Assembly (NCBI RefSeq): GCF_008274785.1
Contig: NZ_VTPU01000012.1
Coordinates: 1-64,000 of the forward strand
Length of the DNA stretch: 64,000 nt
Direction of reading: 5' to 3'
DNA from: Halomonas eurihalina
GTDB taxonomy: Bacteria > Pseudomonadota > Gammaproteobacteria > Pseudomonadales > Halomonadaceae
Shown here piece after piece: positions 34,332 through 44,924 of this stretch. The position numbers and the translations under genes are program-made. Below the pieces are notes generated by a model, which searched no databases, was not told where the DNA came from, and saw only the letters and a program-made list of their open reading frames with translations. The first letter of the stretch is position 1. Each line of letters opens with the position of its first letter.

Positions 34332-35582
34332 TCAACCCTCGAAGCTGGTTTCCGAGTAGAGCACCCGTACGCGCAAGGTGTGCGTCACCTTGCTCAGGGC
34401 CTCCAGGGCGCGGGGGCCATACTCCTTGTCCACGTCGATGACCACGTAGCCGATGCGCTCGTTGGTCTGCAGGTACTGGCCGAGGATGTTGATGTTGTCC
34501 TCGGAAAGCACCCGGTTGATCTCGGACATCACGCCGGGCACGTTCTCGTGGATGTGCAGCAGGCGGTGCTTTCCGGGGTGGGCCGGCAGAGCGACCTCGG
34601 GGAAGTTCACCGAGGTGATGGTGGTGCCGTTGTCGGAGAAGGTCACCAGCTTCTCGGCGACTTCAATGCCGATGTTTTCCTGGGCCTCCAGGGTGGAACC
34701 GCCGATGTGAGGCGTGAGGATGACGTTGTTCAGGCCGCGCAGCGGGCTGACGAACTCCTCGTTGTTACCCTTGGGCTCGACCGGGAAGACATCGACGGCC
34801 GCACCGTTGAGGCGGCCGGCCTGGAGGGCCTCGGCCAGTGCCTCGATCACTACCACGCTGCCGCGGGAGGCATTGATCAAGATGCTGCCCGGCTTCATCA
34901 GGCCGATCTGTTCTTCACCGATCATCCAGCGTGTGGAAGGCAGGTCCGGCACGTGCAGGGTGACGATGTCGGCGCGGGCCAACAGCTCCTCGAGGCTGCC
35001 CACCTGGCGAGCATTGCCCATGCCGAGCTTGGTTACCACGTCGTAGTAGATGACGTCGAAGCCCAGGGCTTCCGAGAGTACCGAGAGCTGGGCGCCGATG
35101 CTGCCGTAACCGATGATGCCGAGCGTCTTGCCGCGGGCCTCGTGGGAATTCTTGGCTGACTTCAGCCAACCTCCCTGATGGGCGCTGGCGCTCTTCTCGG
35201 GGATGCCGCGCAGCAGCATGATGGCCTCTGCCAGTACCAGTTCGGCCACCGAGCGGGTGTTGGAATAGGGTGCGTTGAAGACGGGGATGCCGCGCACCAG
35301 TGCCGCGTCGAGATCGACCTGATTGGTACCGATGCAGAAACAGCCCACGGCCACGAGCTTCTCGGCGGCGGCGAAGACGCGCTCGTTGAGCTGGGTACGT
35401 GAACGGATGCCGATGAAGTGGACGTCGCGGATCTTCTCGATCAGCGTTTCTTCGTCCAGCGAAGTCGACAGGTGTTCGATGTTGGTGTACCCGGCATTCA
35501 AGAAATTGTCCACCGCGCTCTGGTGGACGCCCTCGAGCAGCAGGATCTTGATCTTGCTCTTGTCCAGGGACGTTTTGGCCAT
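34332..35582 (-). CDS. serA: D-3-phosphoglycerate dehydrogenase
   Basis: A 416-residue NAD-dependent dehydrogenase, first step of serine synthesis. It has the substrate domain (IGIRSRTQLNE), the Rossmann glycines (LGIIGYGSIGAQL, about residues 154-166), the catalytic Arg/Glu/His region (LINASRGSVVVIEAL, TPHIGGSTLEAQENI) and a C-terminal ACT domain (LLHIHENVPGVMSEINRVLSE, NILGQYLQT) for feedback by serine. Length is close to E. coli SerA (410). I start at the ATG at 35582 (MAKTSLDK); the upstream frame to 35681 is not conserved-looking. Convergent with the pilus operon. Confidence 0.96.
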   Translation of the reverse strand: MAKTSLDKSKIKILLLEGVHQSAVDNFLNAGYTNIEHLSTSLDEETLIEKIRDVHFIGIRSRTQLNERVFAAAEKLVAVGCFCIGTNQVDLDAALVRGIPVFNAPYSNTRSVAELVLAEAIMLLRGIPEKSASAHQGGWLKSAKNSHEARGKTLGIIGYGSIGAQLSVLSEALGFDVIYYDVVTKLGMGNARQVGSLEELLARADIVTLHVPDLPSTRWMIGEEQIGLMKPGSILINASRGSVVVIEALAEALQAGRLNGAAVDVFPVEPKGNNEEFVSPLRGLNNVILTPHIGGSTLEAQENIGIEVAEKLVTFSDNGTTITSVNFPEVALPAHPGKHRLLHIHENVPGVMSEINRVLSEDNINILGQYLQTNERIGYVVIDVDKEYGPRALEALSKVTHTLRVRVLYSETSFEG

Positions 35583-35851
35583 GGTCGAATCAACCCCTTC
35601 TATGGTGCGCGCCGCATGCAGTTCAGCAGGTGAAGCCCGAGCTTGCCAGACGCCCTTGGCCCTGGCCGCGACAGGCTCCAAACGAGGGCCAACATGCTAC
35701 CACAGCCCGGCCCGTTGCGGATGAAAATGCCGCGTCGTCTGGATGAGTGGCGTGCATGATGACCAAGACGCGCCGGGCGCGGGGCAGACGACCCCCCCGG
35801 GGGAGCGTGTATACTATCGCCCTCATGGTGAGATGGCCGACGAGGGTAGCC

Positions 35852-36136
35852 ATGGCGGGACAGGACAAGCAGCGGCAGGATAGCGAAGAGACGGCGCCGG
35901 AGGATTTCGCGGCGACCGTGGAGCGTCTGGAGGCGCTGGTGGAACGACTGGAATCCGGTGAATTGTCGCTGGAGGCGTCGCTGACGGCCTTCGAGCAGGG
36001 CATTCGCCTGACCCGCGACGCCCAGCGTCGGCTCGACGAGGCGGAACTCAAGGTCCGCACCCTGACCGAGGGAGAGGAAGGCGGCATCGACCTCAAGCCC
36101 TTCGCGTCACCCGAGGAGGATGACGGTGAACATTGA
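35852..36136 (+). CDS. xseB: Exodeoxyribonuclease VII small subunit
   Basis: A 94-residue helical protein with FAATVERLEALVERLESGEL and LEASLTAFEQGIRLTRDAQRRLDEAELKV, the two-helix core of XseB. It forms with XseA the single-strand exonuclease VII that degrades displaced DNA. Start at the ATG at 35852 (MAGQD), not the longest frame at 35747. A TATACT at 35810-35815 could be its -10 element. It overlaps ispA, completing the conserved xseB-ispA-dxs order. Confidence 0.93.
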   Translation: MAGQDKQRQDSEETAPEDFAATVERLEALVERLESGELSLEASLTAFEQGIRLTRDAQRRLDEAELKVRTLTEGEEGGIDLKPFASPEEDDGEH

Positions 36137-37004
36137 ACGCTTGATGGCCGCGGATCGTCGCCGCGTGGACGAATGCCTGGAAACGCTCTTCGCGCGCGGT
36201 GAGTCGGCGCCTTCGGAGCAGCTGGACGCGGCCATGCGTCATGGCGTGCTGGTCGGTGGCAAGCGCTTGCGGCCGGTGCTGCTCTATGCCACGGGGCGTG
36301 CCCTGGGGGCGAGCGACGAAGCGCTCGACGGTCCGGCGATGGCGGTCGAGCTGGTGCATGCCTATTCCCTGGTGCACGACGACCTGCCGGCCATGGATGA
36401 CGATGACGTGCGCCGTGGCCGGCCCACCGTGCATCGCGCCTATGACGAGGCCACCGCCATCCTGGCCGGCGATGCGCTGCAGACCCTGGCCTTCGAAGTG
36501 CTGGCCGATACCGGCCACCCGCGTCTGGCGGCGATGGTCGGCACCCTGGCCCAAGCCGCCGGGCGTGATGGCATGGCGGCCGGCCAGGCACTGGATCTGG
36601 ATGCCGTGGGGGGCCACCCCGACCTGACGGCGCTGGCGACGATGCATCGCCACAAGACTGGCGCGCTGATCCATGCCGCCGTGCGCCTGGGAGGCCTGGT
36701 GGCGGTACCCGAGGACGATGAACGTCTGCTGGCGCTGGGGCGATACGCCGCCGCCATCGGGCTGGCGTTCCAGATTCGCGATGACGTGCTCGACGTAACC
36801 GGCGACACGGCCGTCCTCGGCAAGACCTCGGGGGCGGACGCCGCCCGAGACAAACCGACCTATCCCACCCTGCTGGGGCTGAAGGGGGCCGATGACAAGG
36901 CCCGATCCCTGGTGGACGAGGCCGTATCGGCCCTGGCGCCGCTGGGCGAGGCCGGCAGCGTGCTGGCTAACCTGGCCCGATACATGATCGAGCGTGACCA
37001 CTGA
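36126..37004 (+). CDS. ispA: Farnesyl diphosphate synthase
   Basis: A 292-residue polyprenyl synthetase making farnesyl diphosphate from DMAPP/GPP plus IPP, in the cytoplasm. First Asp-rich motif [14 protein letters not shown] (about residues 82-95) and second motif [11 protein letters not shown] (about 218-228). An ATG at 36120 immediately follows GAGGAGG with no spacing; the GTG at 36126 is six bases after AGGAGG, so GTG is the likelier start. Overlaps the xseB end by 11 bases; dxs follows 14 bases after the stop. Confidence 0.95.
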   Translation: MNIERLMAADRRRVDECLETLFARGESAPSEQLDAAMRHGVLVGGKRLRPVLLYATGRALGASDEALDGPAMAVELVHAYSLVHDDLPAMDDDDVRRGRPTVHRAYDEATAILAGDALQTLAFEVLADTGHPRLAAMVGTLAQAAGRDGMAAGQALDLDAVGGHPDLTALATMHRHKTGALIHAAVRLGGLVAVPEDDERLLALGRYAAAIGLAFQIRDDVLDVTGDTAVLGKTSGADAARDKPTYPTLLGLKGADDKARSLVDEAVSALAPLGEAGSVLANLARYMIERDH

Positions 37005-37018
37005 ACCACAGGGCCAAC

Positions 37019-38959
37019 ATGAAGCTGTTCGATGACATCCCGGTCGAGCGTCCGGCCACGCCGCTGCTCGACACCCTGGAAATACCGGCCGCACTGCGCG
37101 CCATGAACGAGGCTCAGCTGGTACAGGTGGCCGACGAGTTGCGTGCTTACCTGCTCTACAGCGTGGGCGTTTCCGGCGGCCATTTCGGCGCCGGGCTCGG
37201 CGTCGTGGAGCTGACCGTGGCGCTGCATCATGCCTTGGAGACGCCCCACGACCGTCTTGTCTGGGACGTGGGCCACCAGGCGTATCCGCACAAGATTCTC
37301 ACCGGCCGCCGCGAGGCGATGCAGAGCATCCGCCAGTTCGGCGGCCTGGCAGCCTTCCCGCGACGCAGCGAGTCGGAGTACGACACCTTCGGTGTGGGGC
37401 ATTCCAGCACCTCCGTTTCCGCCGCCCTGGGCATGGCGCTGGCCGCTCGCACGCGCGGCGAGAAGCGTCGGGTCTGCGCGGTGATCGGCGACGGTGCCCT
37501 GTCCGCCGGCATGGCCTTCGAAGCCCTGGCCCATGCCGGTCATGTGGATGCCAATCTGCTGGTGATTCTCAACGACAACGAGATGTCGATCTCCGAGAAC
37601 GTCGGCGGCATGGCCAGTTATCTGGCGCGCATCCTGGCCAGCAAGCCCTACACCAGCATGCGCGAAGGCGGCAAGAAGGTGCTCTCGCACCTGCCCGGCG
37701 CCCTGGAGCTGGCCCGGCGCACCGAGGAACACATGAAGGGCATGGTCAGCCCGGCCACGCTGTTCGAGGAAATGGGCTTCAACTACATCGGCCCGATCGA
37801 TGGCCATGACCTGCCGACCCTGGCCCAGACCTTGCGCAACATGTGCGACATGGACGGGCCGCAGTTCCTGCACGTGAAGACGCGCAAGGGGCGGGGCTTC
37901 TTGCCCGCCGAGGCCGATCCCATCGGCTACCACGCCATCACCAAGCTCGAGAAGAACGGCGAAACGCCGCCACCGTTCAAACCGACTCAGCCGGCCGCCA
38001 CGCCCGGGGAAAAGAACGAGGCATCGCCCCCGAAGCCGCGCAAGTATTGCAACGTCTTCGGCGACTGGCTGTGCGACATGGCGGCGGCGGACGAGCGTCT
38101 GATTGGCATCACGCCGGCCATGCGCGAGGGCTCGGATCTGGTCCGTTTCTCCCAGGAATATCCCGAACGCTATTACGACGTGGCGATCGCCGAACAGCAC
38201 GCGGTGACGCTGGCGGCCGGCCTGGCCTGCGAGGCGATGAAGCCGGTGGTGGCCATCTACTCCACCTTCCTGCAACGCGGCTACGACCAGCTCATTCATG
38301 ACGTGGCGGTGCAGGAGCTGGACGTGACCTTCGCCATCGATCGCGCCGGTGTGGTGGGCGAAGACGGTCCGACTCACCACGGTGCGCTGGATCTGAGTTA
38401 CCTGCGCTGTGTACCGGGCATGGTGGTGCTGGCGCCGGCCGACGAGGCCGAGTGCCGTGCACTGCTCAGTGCCGCCTATCATCATCCCGGCCCGGCTGCG
38501 GTGCGTTATCCGCGCGGTACCGGGCCCGGCACGCTGATTCCCGAGCATCTAGAGGCGCTGCCCATCGGCAAGGCCGAGATGCGTCGCCGGGCCGGCGGCG
38601 AGGGCCCGAAAGTGGCGCTGCTGGCCTTCGGCAGTCTCAACGGGCCGGCCGCCGAGGTGGCCGAGCGCCTCGATGCCACCCACCTCAACATGCGCTCGGT
38701 CAAGCCGCTGGATCGCGAGGAGGTACTGGCTGCGGCCGACGAGCATGACCTGCTGGTGACCCTGGAGGAAAACGTGGTCGCCGGTGGTGCCGGTAGTGGC
38801 GTCGGCGAGCTGCTGGCCGCGGCAGGCCGCCGCACGGCGCTGCTGCATCTGGGCCTGCCCGATGTCTTCGTCGAGCATGGCAAGCCGGCGGAACTGCTGG
38901 CCGAATGCGGCCTCGATGCCGAAGGAATCGAGGCCTCGATCAGGCGCCGCCTCGGTTGA
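37019..38959 (+). CDS. dxs: 1-Deoxy-D-xylulose-5-phosphate synthase
   Basis: A 646-residue thiamine-diphosphate enzyme that condenses pyruvate and glyceraldehyde-3-phosphate, the entry step of the non-mevalonate isoprenoid pathway. Visible motifs: [15 protein letters not shown], the ThDP motif [18 protein letters not shown]...NDN (about residues 158-190), [10 protein letters not shown], and the transketolase-like [32 protein letters not shown]. Supplies IspA and the downstream pathway, in line with the operon order. Confidence 0.97.
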   Translation: MKLFDDIPVERPATPLLDTLEIPAALRAMNEAQLVQVADELRAYLLYSVGVSGGHFGAGLGVVELTVALHHALETPHDRLVWDVGHQAYPHKILTGRREAMQSIRQFGGLAAFPRRSESEYDTFGVGHSSTSVSAALGMALAARTRGEKRRVCAVIGDGALSAGMAFEALAHAGHVDANLLVILNDNEMSISENVGGMASYLARILASKPYTSMREGGKKVLSHLPGALELARRTEEHMKGMVSPATLFEEMGFNYIGPIDGHDLPTLAQTLRNMCDMDGPQFLHVKTRKGRGFLPAEADPIGYHAITKLEKNGETPPPFKPTQPAATPGEKNEASPPKPRKYCNVFGDWLCDMAAADERLIGITPAMREGSDLVRFSQEYPERYYDVAIAEQHAVTLAAGLACEAMKPVVAIYSTFLQRGYDQLIHDVAVQELDVTFAIDRAGVVGEDGPTHHGALDLSYLRCVPGMVVLAPADEAECRALLSAAYHHPGPAAVRYPRGTGPGTLIPEHLEALPIGKAEMRRRAGGEGPKVALLAFGSLNGPAAEVAERLDATHLNMRSVKPLDREEVLAAADEHDLLVTLEENVVAGGAGSGVGELLAAAGRRTALLHLGLPDVFVEHGKPAELLAECGLDAEGIEASIRRRLG

Positions 38960-39077
38960 ATATCCTCCTGGACTCGATGCGCGCACTCCTGGATGAGATA
39001 TCGCGCATCGCGCCCGTCCTTGGCGGAGTGCTATGCTCCCGCCATCTTTTTTGCGAGACGTGTTTCAAGGAGTCGAC

Positions 39078-39848
39078 ATGCTGGCCATGGTGCTGATTGG
39101 TGGGGTGCTGGGATTCCTGATCGGTGGTCCCGTGGGTCTGTTGATCGGGGGGGGCCTCGGCTACTGGCTCGTCCGGCGTTTGCGCCGGAGCATGCTGGGC
39201 CGCCTGGCCGGCGTGCAAGCCCAGTTTCTCGAGTCGACCTTTGCGGTCATGGGCTGCATGTGCAAGGCCGATGGGCGCGTCTCCGAGGCCGAGCTGGACG
39301 CGTCCCGTCAGTTGTGGGACCGCCTGCGGCTGAGCGAGGAACAACGTACCAAGGCGCGGGCCGATTTCAACCGTGGCAAGAGCGAGGATTTCGACCTCGA
39401 AGCTGAGCTGGCCAAGATTCGTCAGATCGTGGGCAGCCAGCCGGCCTTGCGGCAAGTGTTCCTGCAAGTGCAGCTCGCGGCCATCACCGCCGACGGTCAG
39501 CTTCATCCCGCCGAGCGTGACATGCTGATGCGGGTGGTGCGTGGGTTGGGTTGCTCTGAGGCCGAGATTGCCCAGATCGAGGCCATGCTGCGAGGCGCGG
39601 CCGAGGGCGGCGGTGCCCCGCACGAAACCTCGCTGGAGGATGCCTACCAGGTGCTGGGCGTATCGTCGGAGGCCAGCGATGCCGAGATCAAGCGTCAGTA
39701 CCGTCGCCTGATGAGCGAGAACCATCCCGATAAGCTGGCCGCCAAGGGGCTACCGGAGAACATGCGCGAAGTGGCCAAGGAGCGCACCAGCGAGATCGGC
39801 AATGCTTATGAGCGTATCCGCAAGGCGCGCTCCGCTGACGCCGCTTGA
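39078..39848 (+). CDS. djlA: DjlA-type membrane-anchored J-domain co-chaperone
   Basis: A 256-residue protein: one N-terminal hydrophobic membrane segment rich in Gly (about residues 2-28), a TerB-like helical domain (about 40-160; MGCMCKADGRVSEAELD, ITADGQLHPAERDML) and a C-terminal J domain (about 188-256; AYQVLGVSSEASDAEIKRQY, HPD in ENHPDKLAAKG). It recruits DnaK to the inner membrane. AAGGAG before the ATG at 39078 fixes the start; the longer frame from 39033 lacks one. Confidence 0.93.
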   Translation: MLAMVLIGGVLGFLIGGPVGLLIGGGLGYWLVRRLRRSMLGRLAGVQAQFLESTFAVMGCMCKADGRVSEAELDASRQLWDRLRLSEEQRTKARADFNRGKSEDFDLEAELAKIRQIVGSQPALRQVFLQVQLAAITADGQLHPAERDMLMRVVRGLGCSEAEIAQIEAMLRGAAEGGGAPHETSLEDAYQVLGVSSEASDAEIKRQYRRLMSENHPDKLAAKGLPENMREVAKERTSEIGNAYERIRKARSADAA

Positions 39849-40061
39849 TCGATACGCGGCGCATTCCTCTCGATGACCTTTCTTCACGACGGCCCGCGTT
39901 TTCCGGAATGTGACATGACGGTTGCCGGGGCGCTCGTACCCGCCTAGGATGCGCGGCGACCCGCCGACCCGGTGGGGACGACGCCTCTGCCTCGATCCGG
40001 CCAAACAACGGATGCCGAGGCATTCTTGTGGTGATCGACAAGAATTCCAAGGAGACCCTCG

Positions 40062-41615
40062 ATGTCTTTCGGTCCGTTTTCCCTCCTGCCGCCTGTGCTG
40101 GCCATCGTGCTGGCGCTGGCGACGCGCAACGTGATTCCGGCGCTGTTCTGTGGCGTCTGGCTGGGTGCCACCATGCTCAGCGGTGGCAACCCGGCCGCTG
40201 GCCTCTATGCCAGCTTCAATGACTTCATCATCCCGAGTGTGGGCGATGAGTGGAGCGTTACCGTCCTGATCTACTGCGGCCTGTTCGGCGTGTTGATCAT
40301 GGTGCTGCAGCGCACCGGCGGTGCCCAGGCCATTGCCCGGGCGATTTCCGAGCGGGTCGTCTCGCGCCGTGGGGCCCAGGGCGCGACCCTGGGGCTCGGT
40401 GTGCTGATCTTCTTCGAGGATTACTTCAATGCCCTGACGGTGGGCAGCGTGATGCGCCCGATCACCGACCGCATGAGGGTCTCCCGGGAGAAGCTGGCCT
40501 ATATCGTCGATTCGACCTCGGCCCCGATGTGCCTGCTGGGTCCGGTGTCCACCTGGGTCGTCTTCGTGATGGGACTGATCGGCACGCAGCTGACGGAGAT
40601 GAATATCAGCGGCTCGGAGTACCTGATCTATCTTTCTTCCATTCCGCTGAACTTCTATGCCTGGCTGGCGCTTGGCCTGATCGCCTTCATCGTCATCACC
40701 CAGTGGGACTTCGGGCCCATGGCACGCGCCGAACATCGTGCCCGGACCACCGGCGAAGTGCTGGCCAAGGACGCCACGCCGCCTTCCGACCGGGAGGTCG
40801 CCGAGATGGAGGTGATTCCGGAGGCCCAGGCACGCAAGCGCAACATGCTGGTGCCGATCGCCGTGCTGGTGCTGATGATTCCGCCGATGTTCCTGTGGAC
40901 CGGCAATTATCCCGAGAACGACCTGGTCACCGCCGTGGGCGAGGCCAATGGCGGCCTGTCGATCCTGATCGCCACCTTCGTGGCAGTGGTCGTCGGCCTG
41001 GTCATGGGCATGCAGCAGAAGCTCTTCGACTTCCGTGAGTCCATGGACATCGTCGTCTCCGGGATCAAGAGCATGACGCTGGTCTACATCATCCTGACAT
41101 TGGCCTGGTCGATCGGCAGCGTGACCTCGGAGCTTGGCACCGCTGATTATCTGGTGACCCTGGCGGAGGCGAACATTGCGCCCAGCCTGGTGCCGGTGCT
41201 GCTGTTCCTGATCGGTGCCCTGGTCGCTTTCACGACCGGTACGTCCTACGGCACCTTCGCGATCATGATTCCCATCGCCATGCCGGTGGCGATGGCCATG
41301 GACCTACCGCTGTCGCTGGCGATCGCCGCAGTGCTCAGCGGCGGCATCTTCGGCGATCACTGTTCGCCGATTTCCGATACGACGATTCTCTCCTCGGCGG
41401 GTTCCTCCTGCGATCATATCGACCACGTGCGCACCCAACTGCCCTACGCGATATCCGCCGGATTGGCCGGTATCCTGGCCTTCTTCGTCGCCGGCCTGAC
41501 CGGTAGCGCTCTGGTCGGTGGTCTCGCCGGTGCCGGGGCCCTGGTGACGACGGTGGTGCTGCTGCGCCTCCTCTGGGGCGGAGTGAAGTCGCGTGACGAG
41601 GCGCTTGCCGATTGA
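40062..41615 (+). CDS. Na+/H+ antiporter NhaC-family protein
   Basis: A 517-residue inner-membrane transporter with about twelve helices, of the NhaC Na+/H+ antiporter family. Recognisable are FFEDYFNALTVGSVMRPITDR (about residues 115-135), VDSTSAPMCLLGPVSTWVVF, GTSYGTFAIMIPIAMP, and GIFGDHCSPISDTTILSS near residue 438. It could export Na+ or carry small organic acids. The ATG is preceded by AAGGAGA. It stands alone with a terminator behind it. It is related to, but not a close copy of, the NhaC protein at 12.7 kb. Confidence 0.88.
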   Translation: MSFGPFSLLPPVLAIVLALATRNVIPALFCGVWLGATMLSGGNPAAGLYASFNDFIIPSVGDEWSVTVLIYCGLFGVLIMVLQRTGGAQAIARAISERVVSRRGAQGATLGLGVLIFFEDYFNALTVGSVMRPITDRMRVSREKLAYIVDSTSAPMCLLGPVSTWVVFVMGLIGTQLTEMNISGSEYLIYLSSIPLNFYAWLALGLIAFIVITQWDFGPMARAEHRARTTGEVLAKDATPPSDREVAEMEVIPEAQARKRNMLVPIAVLVLMIPPMFLWTGNYPENDLVTAVGEANGGLSILIATFVAVVVGLVMGMQQKLFDFRESMDIVVSGIKSMTLVYIILTLAWSIGSVTSELGTADYLVTLAEANIAPSLVPVLLFLIGALVAFTTGTSYGTFAIMIPIAMPVAMAMDLPLSLAIAAVLSGGIFGDHCSPISDTTILSSAGSSCDHIDHVRTQLPYAISAGLAGILAFFVAGLTGSALVGGLAGAGALVTTVVLLRLLWGGVKSRDEALAD

Positions 41616-41649
41616 GAGAGTCCACGCATGACGGCGCTCGCCCATGAAA

Positions 41650-41672
41650 AAGGCCCCTCGATGAGGGGCCTT
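41650..41672. terminator. Bidirectional Rho-independent terminator
   Basis: AAGGCCCCTC, a 3-base loop and its complement form a 10-bp stem; an A-run (41647-41651) precedes it and TTCTT follows. It can end both the rightward NhaC transcript and the leftward small secreted-protein transcript. Confidence 0.8.
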
Positions 41673-41713
41673 CTTGCGTCTGGAGCAAGTCTGAGCGCTT
41701 CAGTGCCGGCGGC

Positions 41714-42004
41714 TCAGGTGGTGGCTTCGCGAGCCGGCGCCAGGGAATCGCCGCTGTCGGCGATATCGGTCTCGTGCTGCTGCTGGGCGCGCAGCTTGAG
41801 ACGGGCCTTGGCCATGGCATCGCTGCCACCTTCGGCGACGATGTCGGAAGAGGCGTCGGCCTGGGCCTGGGTGGCCGGTGCGTGCTGGCTTACTGCAGCC
41901 AGCGGCTCGTTGAGCTGCAGGGTCCGCTCGGTGGCCGGATCGGCCTGGGCGGCCAGGGGCAGGGCGGCGAACAGCAGGCTGGCGGTCATCAGTTTGGCTT
42001 TCAT
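41714..42004 (-). CDS. Small secreted/periplasmic protein, unknown function
   Basis: A 96-residue protein with a clear signal peptide (MKAKLMTASLLFAALPLAAQA, cleavage after AQA) and a short, Ala/Gln/Asp-rich mature part that looks disordered. No family recognised. Terminator on its 3' side and a GAGGA upstream of the ATG support it as a real gene. It lies between the NhaC transporter and ribA. Confidence 0.7.
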   Translation of the reverse strand: MKAKLMTASLLFAALPLAAQADPATERTLQLNEPLAAVSQHAPATQAQADASSDIVAEGGSDAMAKARLKLRAQQQHETDIADSGDSLAPAREATT

Positions 42005-42127
42005 CTCTGGGTCCTCGCTTGCGATGATTTGATAACTTGCATGTTATTAGCAAGCTAAGTGTAAGGCCAGAGAAATATTTCGATCGGTTCGATCAATACA
42101 GGCTATCTGGACTGCTGGAGCGCGATC

Positions 42128-42763
42128 TCAGGGTTTGCGTTCTATGTCCACATCGCTGGCCGGAGTGAAATCGCCTAGTGCCATCATGTGGCCGAGTTTG
42201 CCGGCCTTGGTGGACAGGTAGTGTTCGTTGTGCGGGTTGAGGCCCGTGGTCAGCCCCACGCGCTCGACGACATCCACGCCGACACGGGTCAGGGCCTCGA
42301 CCTTGCGGGGGTTGTTGGTCATCAGCCTGAGCGAGTCGATGCCCAGGTGCTCAAGCATCGGCAGGCAGAGGTCGTAGCGACGCAGGTCGGCGGAGAAGCC
42401 CAGTTGCTCGTTGGCCTCGACGGTGTCGGCGCCCTGGTCCTGAAGATGATAGGCGCGGATCTTGTTGAGCAGGCCGATACCGCGACCTTCCTGGCGCAGG
42501 TAGAGCAGCACGCCGCGTCCCGCCTCGGCAATGCGCTTGAGCGCCTCCTGAAGCTGGTAGCCGCAGTCGCAGCGCATCGAGAACAGGGCATCACCGGTGA
42601 GGCATTCGGAATGCACACGGCCGAGCACCGGCTGGCCGTCGCCGACCTCACCGAGGGTGAGGACGACGTGATCCTTGCCGGTGGCTTCGTCCTCGAAGCC
42701 GTGCATGGTGAAGGTGGCCCAGGGTGTGGGGAGCCGGGAGGCGGCGATGTAGCGAATCGTCAC
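42128..42763 (-). CDS. ribA: GTP cyclohydrolase II
   Basis: A 211-residue enzyme opening GTP to the pyrimidine precursor of riboflavin. Zinc-site cysteines and substrate segments are visible: [22 protein letters not shown] (three Cys, about residues 51-72), [17 protein letters not shown] (about 88-104), and [12 protein letters not shown]. Single-domain form, without a fused DHBP synthase. It is divergent from hemE; no FMN riboswitch structure was noticed in the short gap (42764-42880). Confidence 0.96.
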   Translation of the reverse strand: MTIRYIAASRLPTPWATFTMHGFEDEATGKDHVVLTLGEVGDGQPVLGRVHSECLTGDALFSMRCDCGYQLQEALKRIAEAGRGVLLYLRQEGRGIGLLNKIRAYHLQDQGADTVEANEQLGFSADLRRYDLCLPMLEHLGIDSLRLMTNNPRKVEALTRVGVDVVERVGLTTGLNPHNEHYLSTKAGKLGHMMALGDFTPASDVDIERKP

Positions 42764-42880
42764 GATATACCTCGATGAAGGACCGGGCGTGGCCGTCGGG
42801 ATGATTTCATTCTATCAGGAAGGTGAGGCGGGCTCACGGTCGAGCCGGATGGGTTACAATGGCGACCACATTTTCCGTGG

Positions 42881-43957
42881 ATGAGCGAACGCATGGAACT
42901 CGAGAACGACCGCCTGCTGCGCGCCCTGGCGCGTCAGCCCGTGGACCGCACGCCGGTCTGGATGATGCGTCAGGCAGGCCGTTACCTGCCGGAATATCGC
43001 GAAGTTCGCGCCCAGGCGGGCAGCTTCATGGATCTCTGTCGTGATCGTGACAGGGCCTGTGAGGTGACGCTGCAGCCACTGGAGCGCTATCCGCTGGATG
43101 CCGCCATCCTGTTCTCGGACATCCTGACCATTCCCGATGCCATGGGCCTGGGCCTGTATTTCGAGACCGGCGAGGGGCCGAAATTCCGCAAGCCGGTGCG
43201 CACGCCCGAGGCAGTGGAAGCGCTCAGTGTGCCCGATGCCGAACGCGACCTGGATTACGTGATGAATGCCGTCACCACCATCCGTCGCGAGTTGAATGGA
43301 CGTGTGCCGCTGATCGGGTTTTCCGGCAGCCCCTGGACGCTCGCCACCTATATGGTGGAAGGCGCCTCGAGCAAGGATTTCCGCCATGTGAAGGCCATGC
43401 TCTACGACACGCCGGACACCATGCATCGACTGCTCGACCTGCTGGCCCGGGCGGTGACGGATTACCTCAATGCCCAGATCCGCGCCGGCGCCCAGGTCGT
43501 GCAGATATTCGACACTTGGGGCGGAGCGCTATCGACGCCGGCCTACGAGGCCTTCTCGCTGCGCTACATGAAGCAGATCGTGGATGGCCTGATCCGCGAG
43601 CGCGAGGGACGGCGCGTGCCGGTGATCCTGTTCACCAAGAACGGTGGCCAGTGGCTTGAGGCCCAGGCGGAGTCCGGCGCCGATGCGCTGGGCCTGGACT
43701 GGAGCACCGAGCTTTCCGGCGCCCGGGCCCGGGTCGGGCAGCGTGTCGCGCTGCAGGGCAACCTGGATCCCAATGTGCTGTTCGCCCATCCCCGGGCGAT
43801 CCGTGACGAAGTGGCGCGGATTCTCGACAGTTACGGTGCGGGACCTGGCCATGTCTTCAACCTGGGGCATGGCATCAGCCAGTTCACCGACCCCGAGCGT
43901 GTCACGGCCTTCGTCGAGGCGCTGCACGAGCTGAGCCCCGCCTACCATCGGGGATGA
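42881..43957 (+). CDS. hemE: Uroporphyrinogen decarboxylase
   Basis: A 358-residue cytoplasmic enzyme converting uroporphyrinogen III to coproporphyrinogen III in heme synthesis. Signatures: [17 protein letters not shown] (about residues 24-40), [37 protein letters not shown], and [11 protein letters not shown]. The preferred start could also be the second Met at residue 5; both lie behind a weak ribosome site. Followed by the spermidine synthase gene. Confidence 0.97.
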   Translation: MSERMELENDRLLRALARQPVDRTPVWMMRQAGRYLPEYREVRAQAGSFMDLCRDRDRACEVTLQPLERYPLDAAILFSDILTIPDAMGLGLYFETGEGPKFRKPVRTPEAVEALSVPDAERDLDYVMNAVTTIRRELNGRVPLIGFSGSPWTLATYMVEGASSKDFRHVKAMLYDTPDTMHRLLDLLARAVTDYLNAQIRAGAQVVQIFDTWGGALSTPAYEAFSLRYMKQIVDGLIREREGRRVPVILFTKNGGQWLEAQAESGADALGLDWSTELSGARARVGQRVALQGNLDPNVLFAHPRAIRDEVARILDSYGAGPGHVFNLGHGISQFTDPERVTAFVEALHELSPAYHRG

Positions 43958-44039
43958 TGGCGTGCCGGATCACACTATCTTGCGGGCCGTCGCGGACATG
44001 CATGCGCGGCCCGTCACCATTCGTTTACCTCGAGGGTTC

Positions 44040-44903
44040 ATGATGAGCACGTCTCTTGATTCCGGCTGGTTTACCGAAGTCTTTGACAGCCAGGGCAGTG
44101 CCTTTTCGTTGAAGGTCACCGGCAAGCTGCACGATGTGCAGAGCGACTATCAGCATCTCGAGGTCTATGCGACCGAGACCTTCGGCAACCTGATGGTGCT
44201 CGATGGCTGCGTGATGCTGACCGACCGCGACAATTTTCTCTATCACGAGATGATCGCGCACCCTGCGCTTTTTACCCACGCCGATCCGAAACGCGTGGTA
44301 ATCATCGGCGGTGGTGACTGCGGTACGCTGCGTGAAGTGCTGCGTCATCCCGGTGTCGAGAAGGTGACCCAGATTGACATCGACGAGGAGGTGACCCGGG
44401 CCGCCGAGCGCTTCTTCCCTTCCCTGACCGAGTCGAACGACGATCCCCGCGCCGAGTTGGCCTTTACCGACGGCGTGCGCTGGGTCGACGAGGCGGAGGC
44501 CGAGAGCGTCGATGTGCTGATCATCGACTCCACCGACCCGGTGGGGCCGGCAGAAGGGCTGTTCACGACCGACTTCCTGCGTCGCTGTCATCGCATTCTG
44601 CGCCCCGGAGGAGTGATGGTGCAGCAGAGCGAGTCGCCTCTCTACCATAGCGGCTCGATCATCCGCTCATTGCGTCGCGACATGCGCGAGGCGGGGTTCG
44701 ACAGCGTGGCGACCCTGCCATTTCCGCAGCCTGTCTATCCCTCCGGCTGGTGGAGCGTCACCCTGGCCGGCAAGGGCGGCGAGGTGAATGACTTCCGCGA
44801 GCAGGATGCACGAGAGGCTGGCCTGCCGCTCGACTACTACACCGCCGACATTCACCGTGGCGCCCTGGCATTGCCGCCGTTCATGCGTCGGGCATTTGAT
44901 TGA
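44040..44903 (+). CDS. speE: Polyamine aminopropyltransferase (spermidine synthase)
   Basis: A 287-residue enzyme that transfers an aminopropyl group from decarboxylated S-adenosylmethionine to putrescine. Visible: YQHLEVYATETFGNLMVLDG, NFLYHEMIAHPAL, the Rossmann-like GGGDCGTLREVLRH (about residues 83-96), and the catalytic-loop region VLIIDSTDPVGPAEGLFT. The longer frame starts with GTG at 43962; the ATG at 44040 begins the typical domain. An ATG one codon later (44043) is possible. Confidence 0.94.
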   Translation: MMSTSLDSGWFTEVFDSQGSAFSLKVTGKLHDVQSDYQHLEVYATETFGNLMVLDGCVMLTDRDNFLYHEMIAHPALFTHADPKRVVIIGGGDCGTLREVLRHPGVEKVTQIDIDEEVTRAAERFFPSLTESNDDPRAELAFTDGVRWVDEAEAESVDVLIIDSTDPVGPAEGLFTTDFLRRCHRILRPGGVMVQQSESPLYHSGSIIRSLRRDMREAGFDSVATLPFPQPVYPSGWWSVTLAGKGGEVNDFREQDAREAGLPLDYYTADIHRGALALPPFMRRAFD

Positions 44904-44924
44904 GGCCCGACGCCGGCGGTGCCT

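Noticed and set aside
36120-36125. ATG at 36120 as the ispA start.
   Set aside because: It directly abuts the GAGGAGG ribosome site with no spacing; the GTG at 36126 has a normal six-base spacer.
42764-42880. Possible FMN riboswitch before ribA.
   Set aside because: The gap is too short and shows no multi-stem RFN-like pattern.
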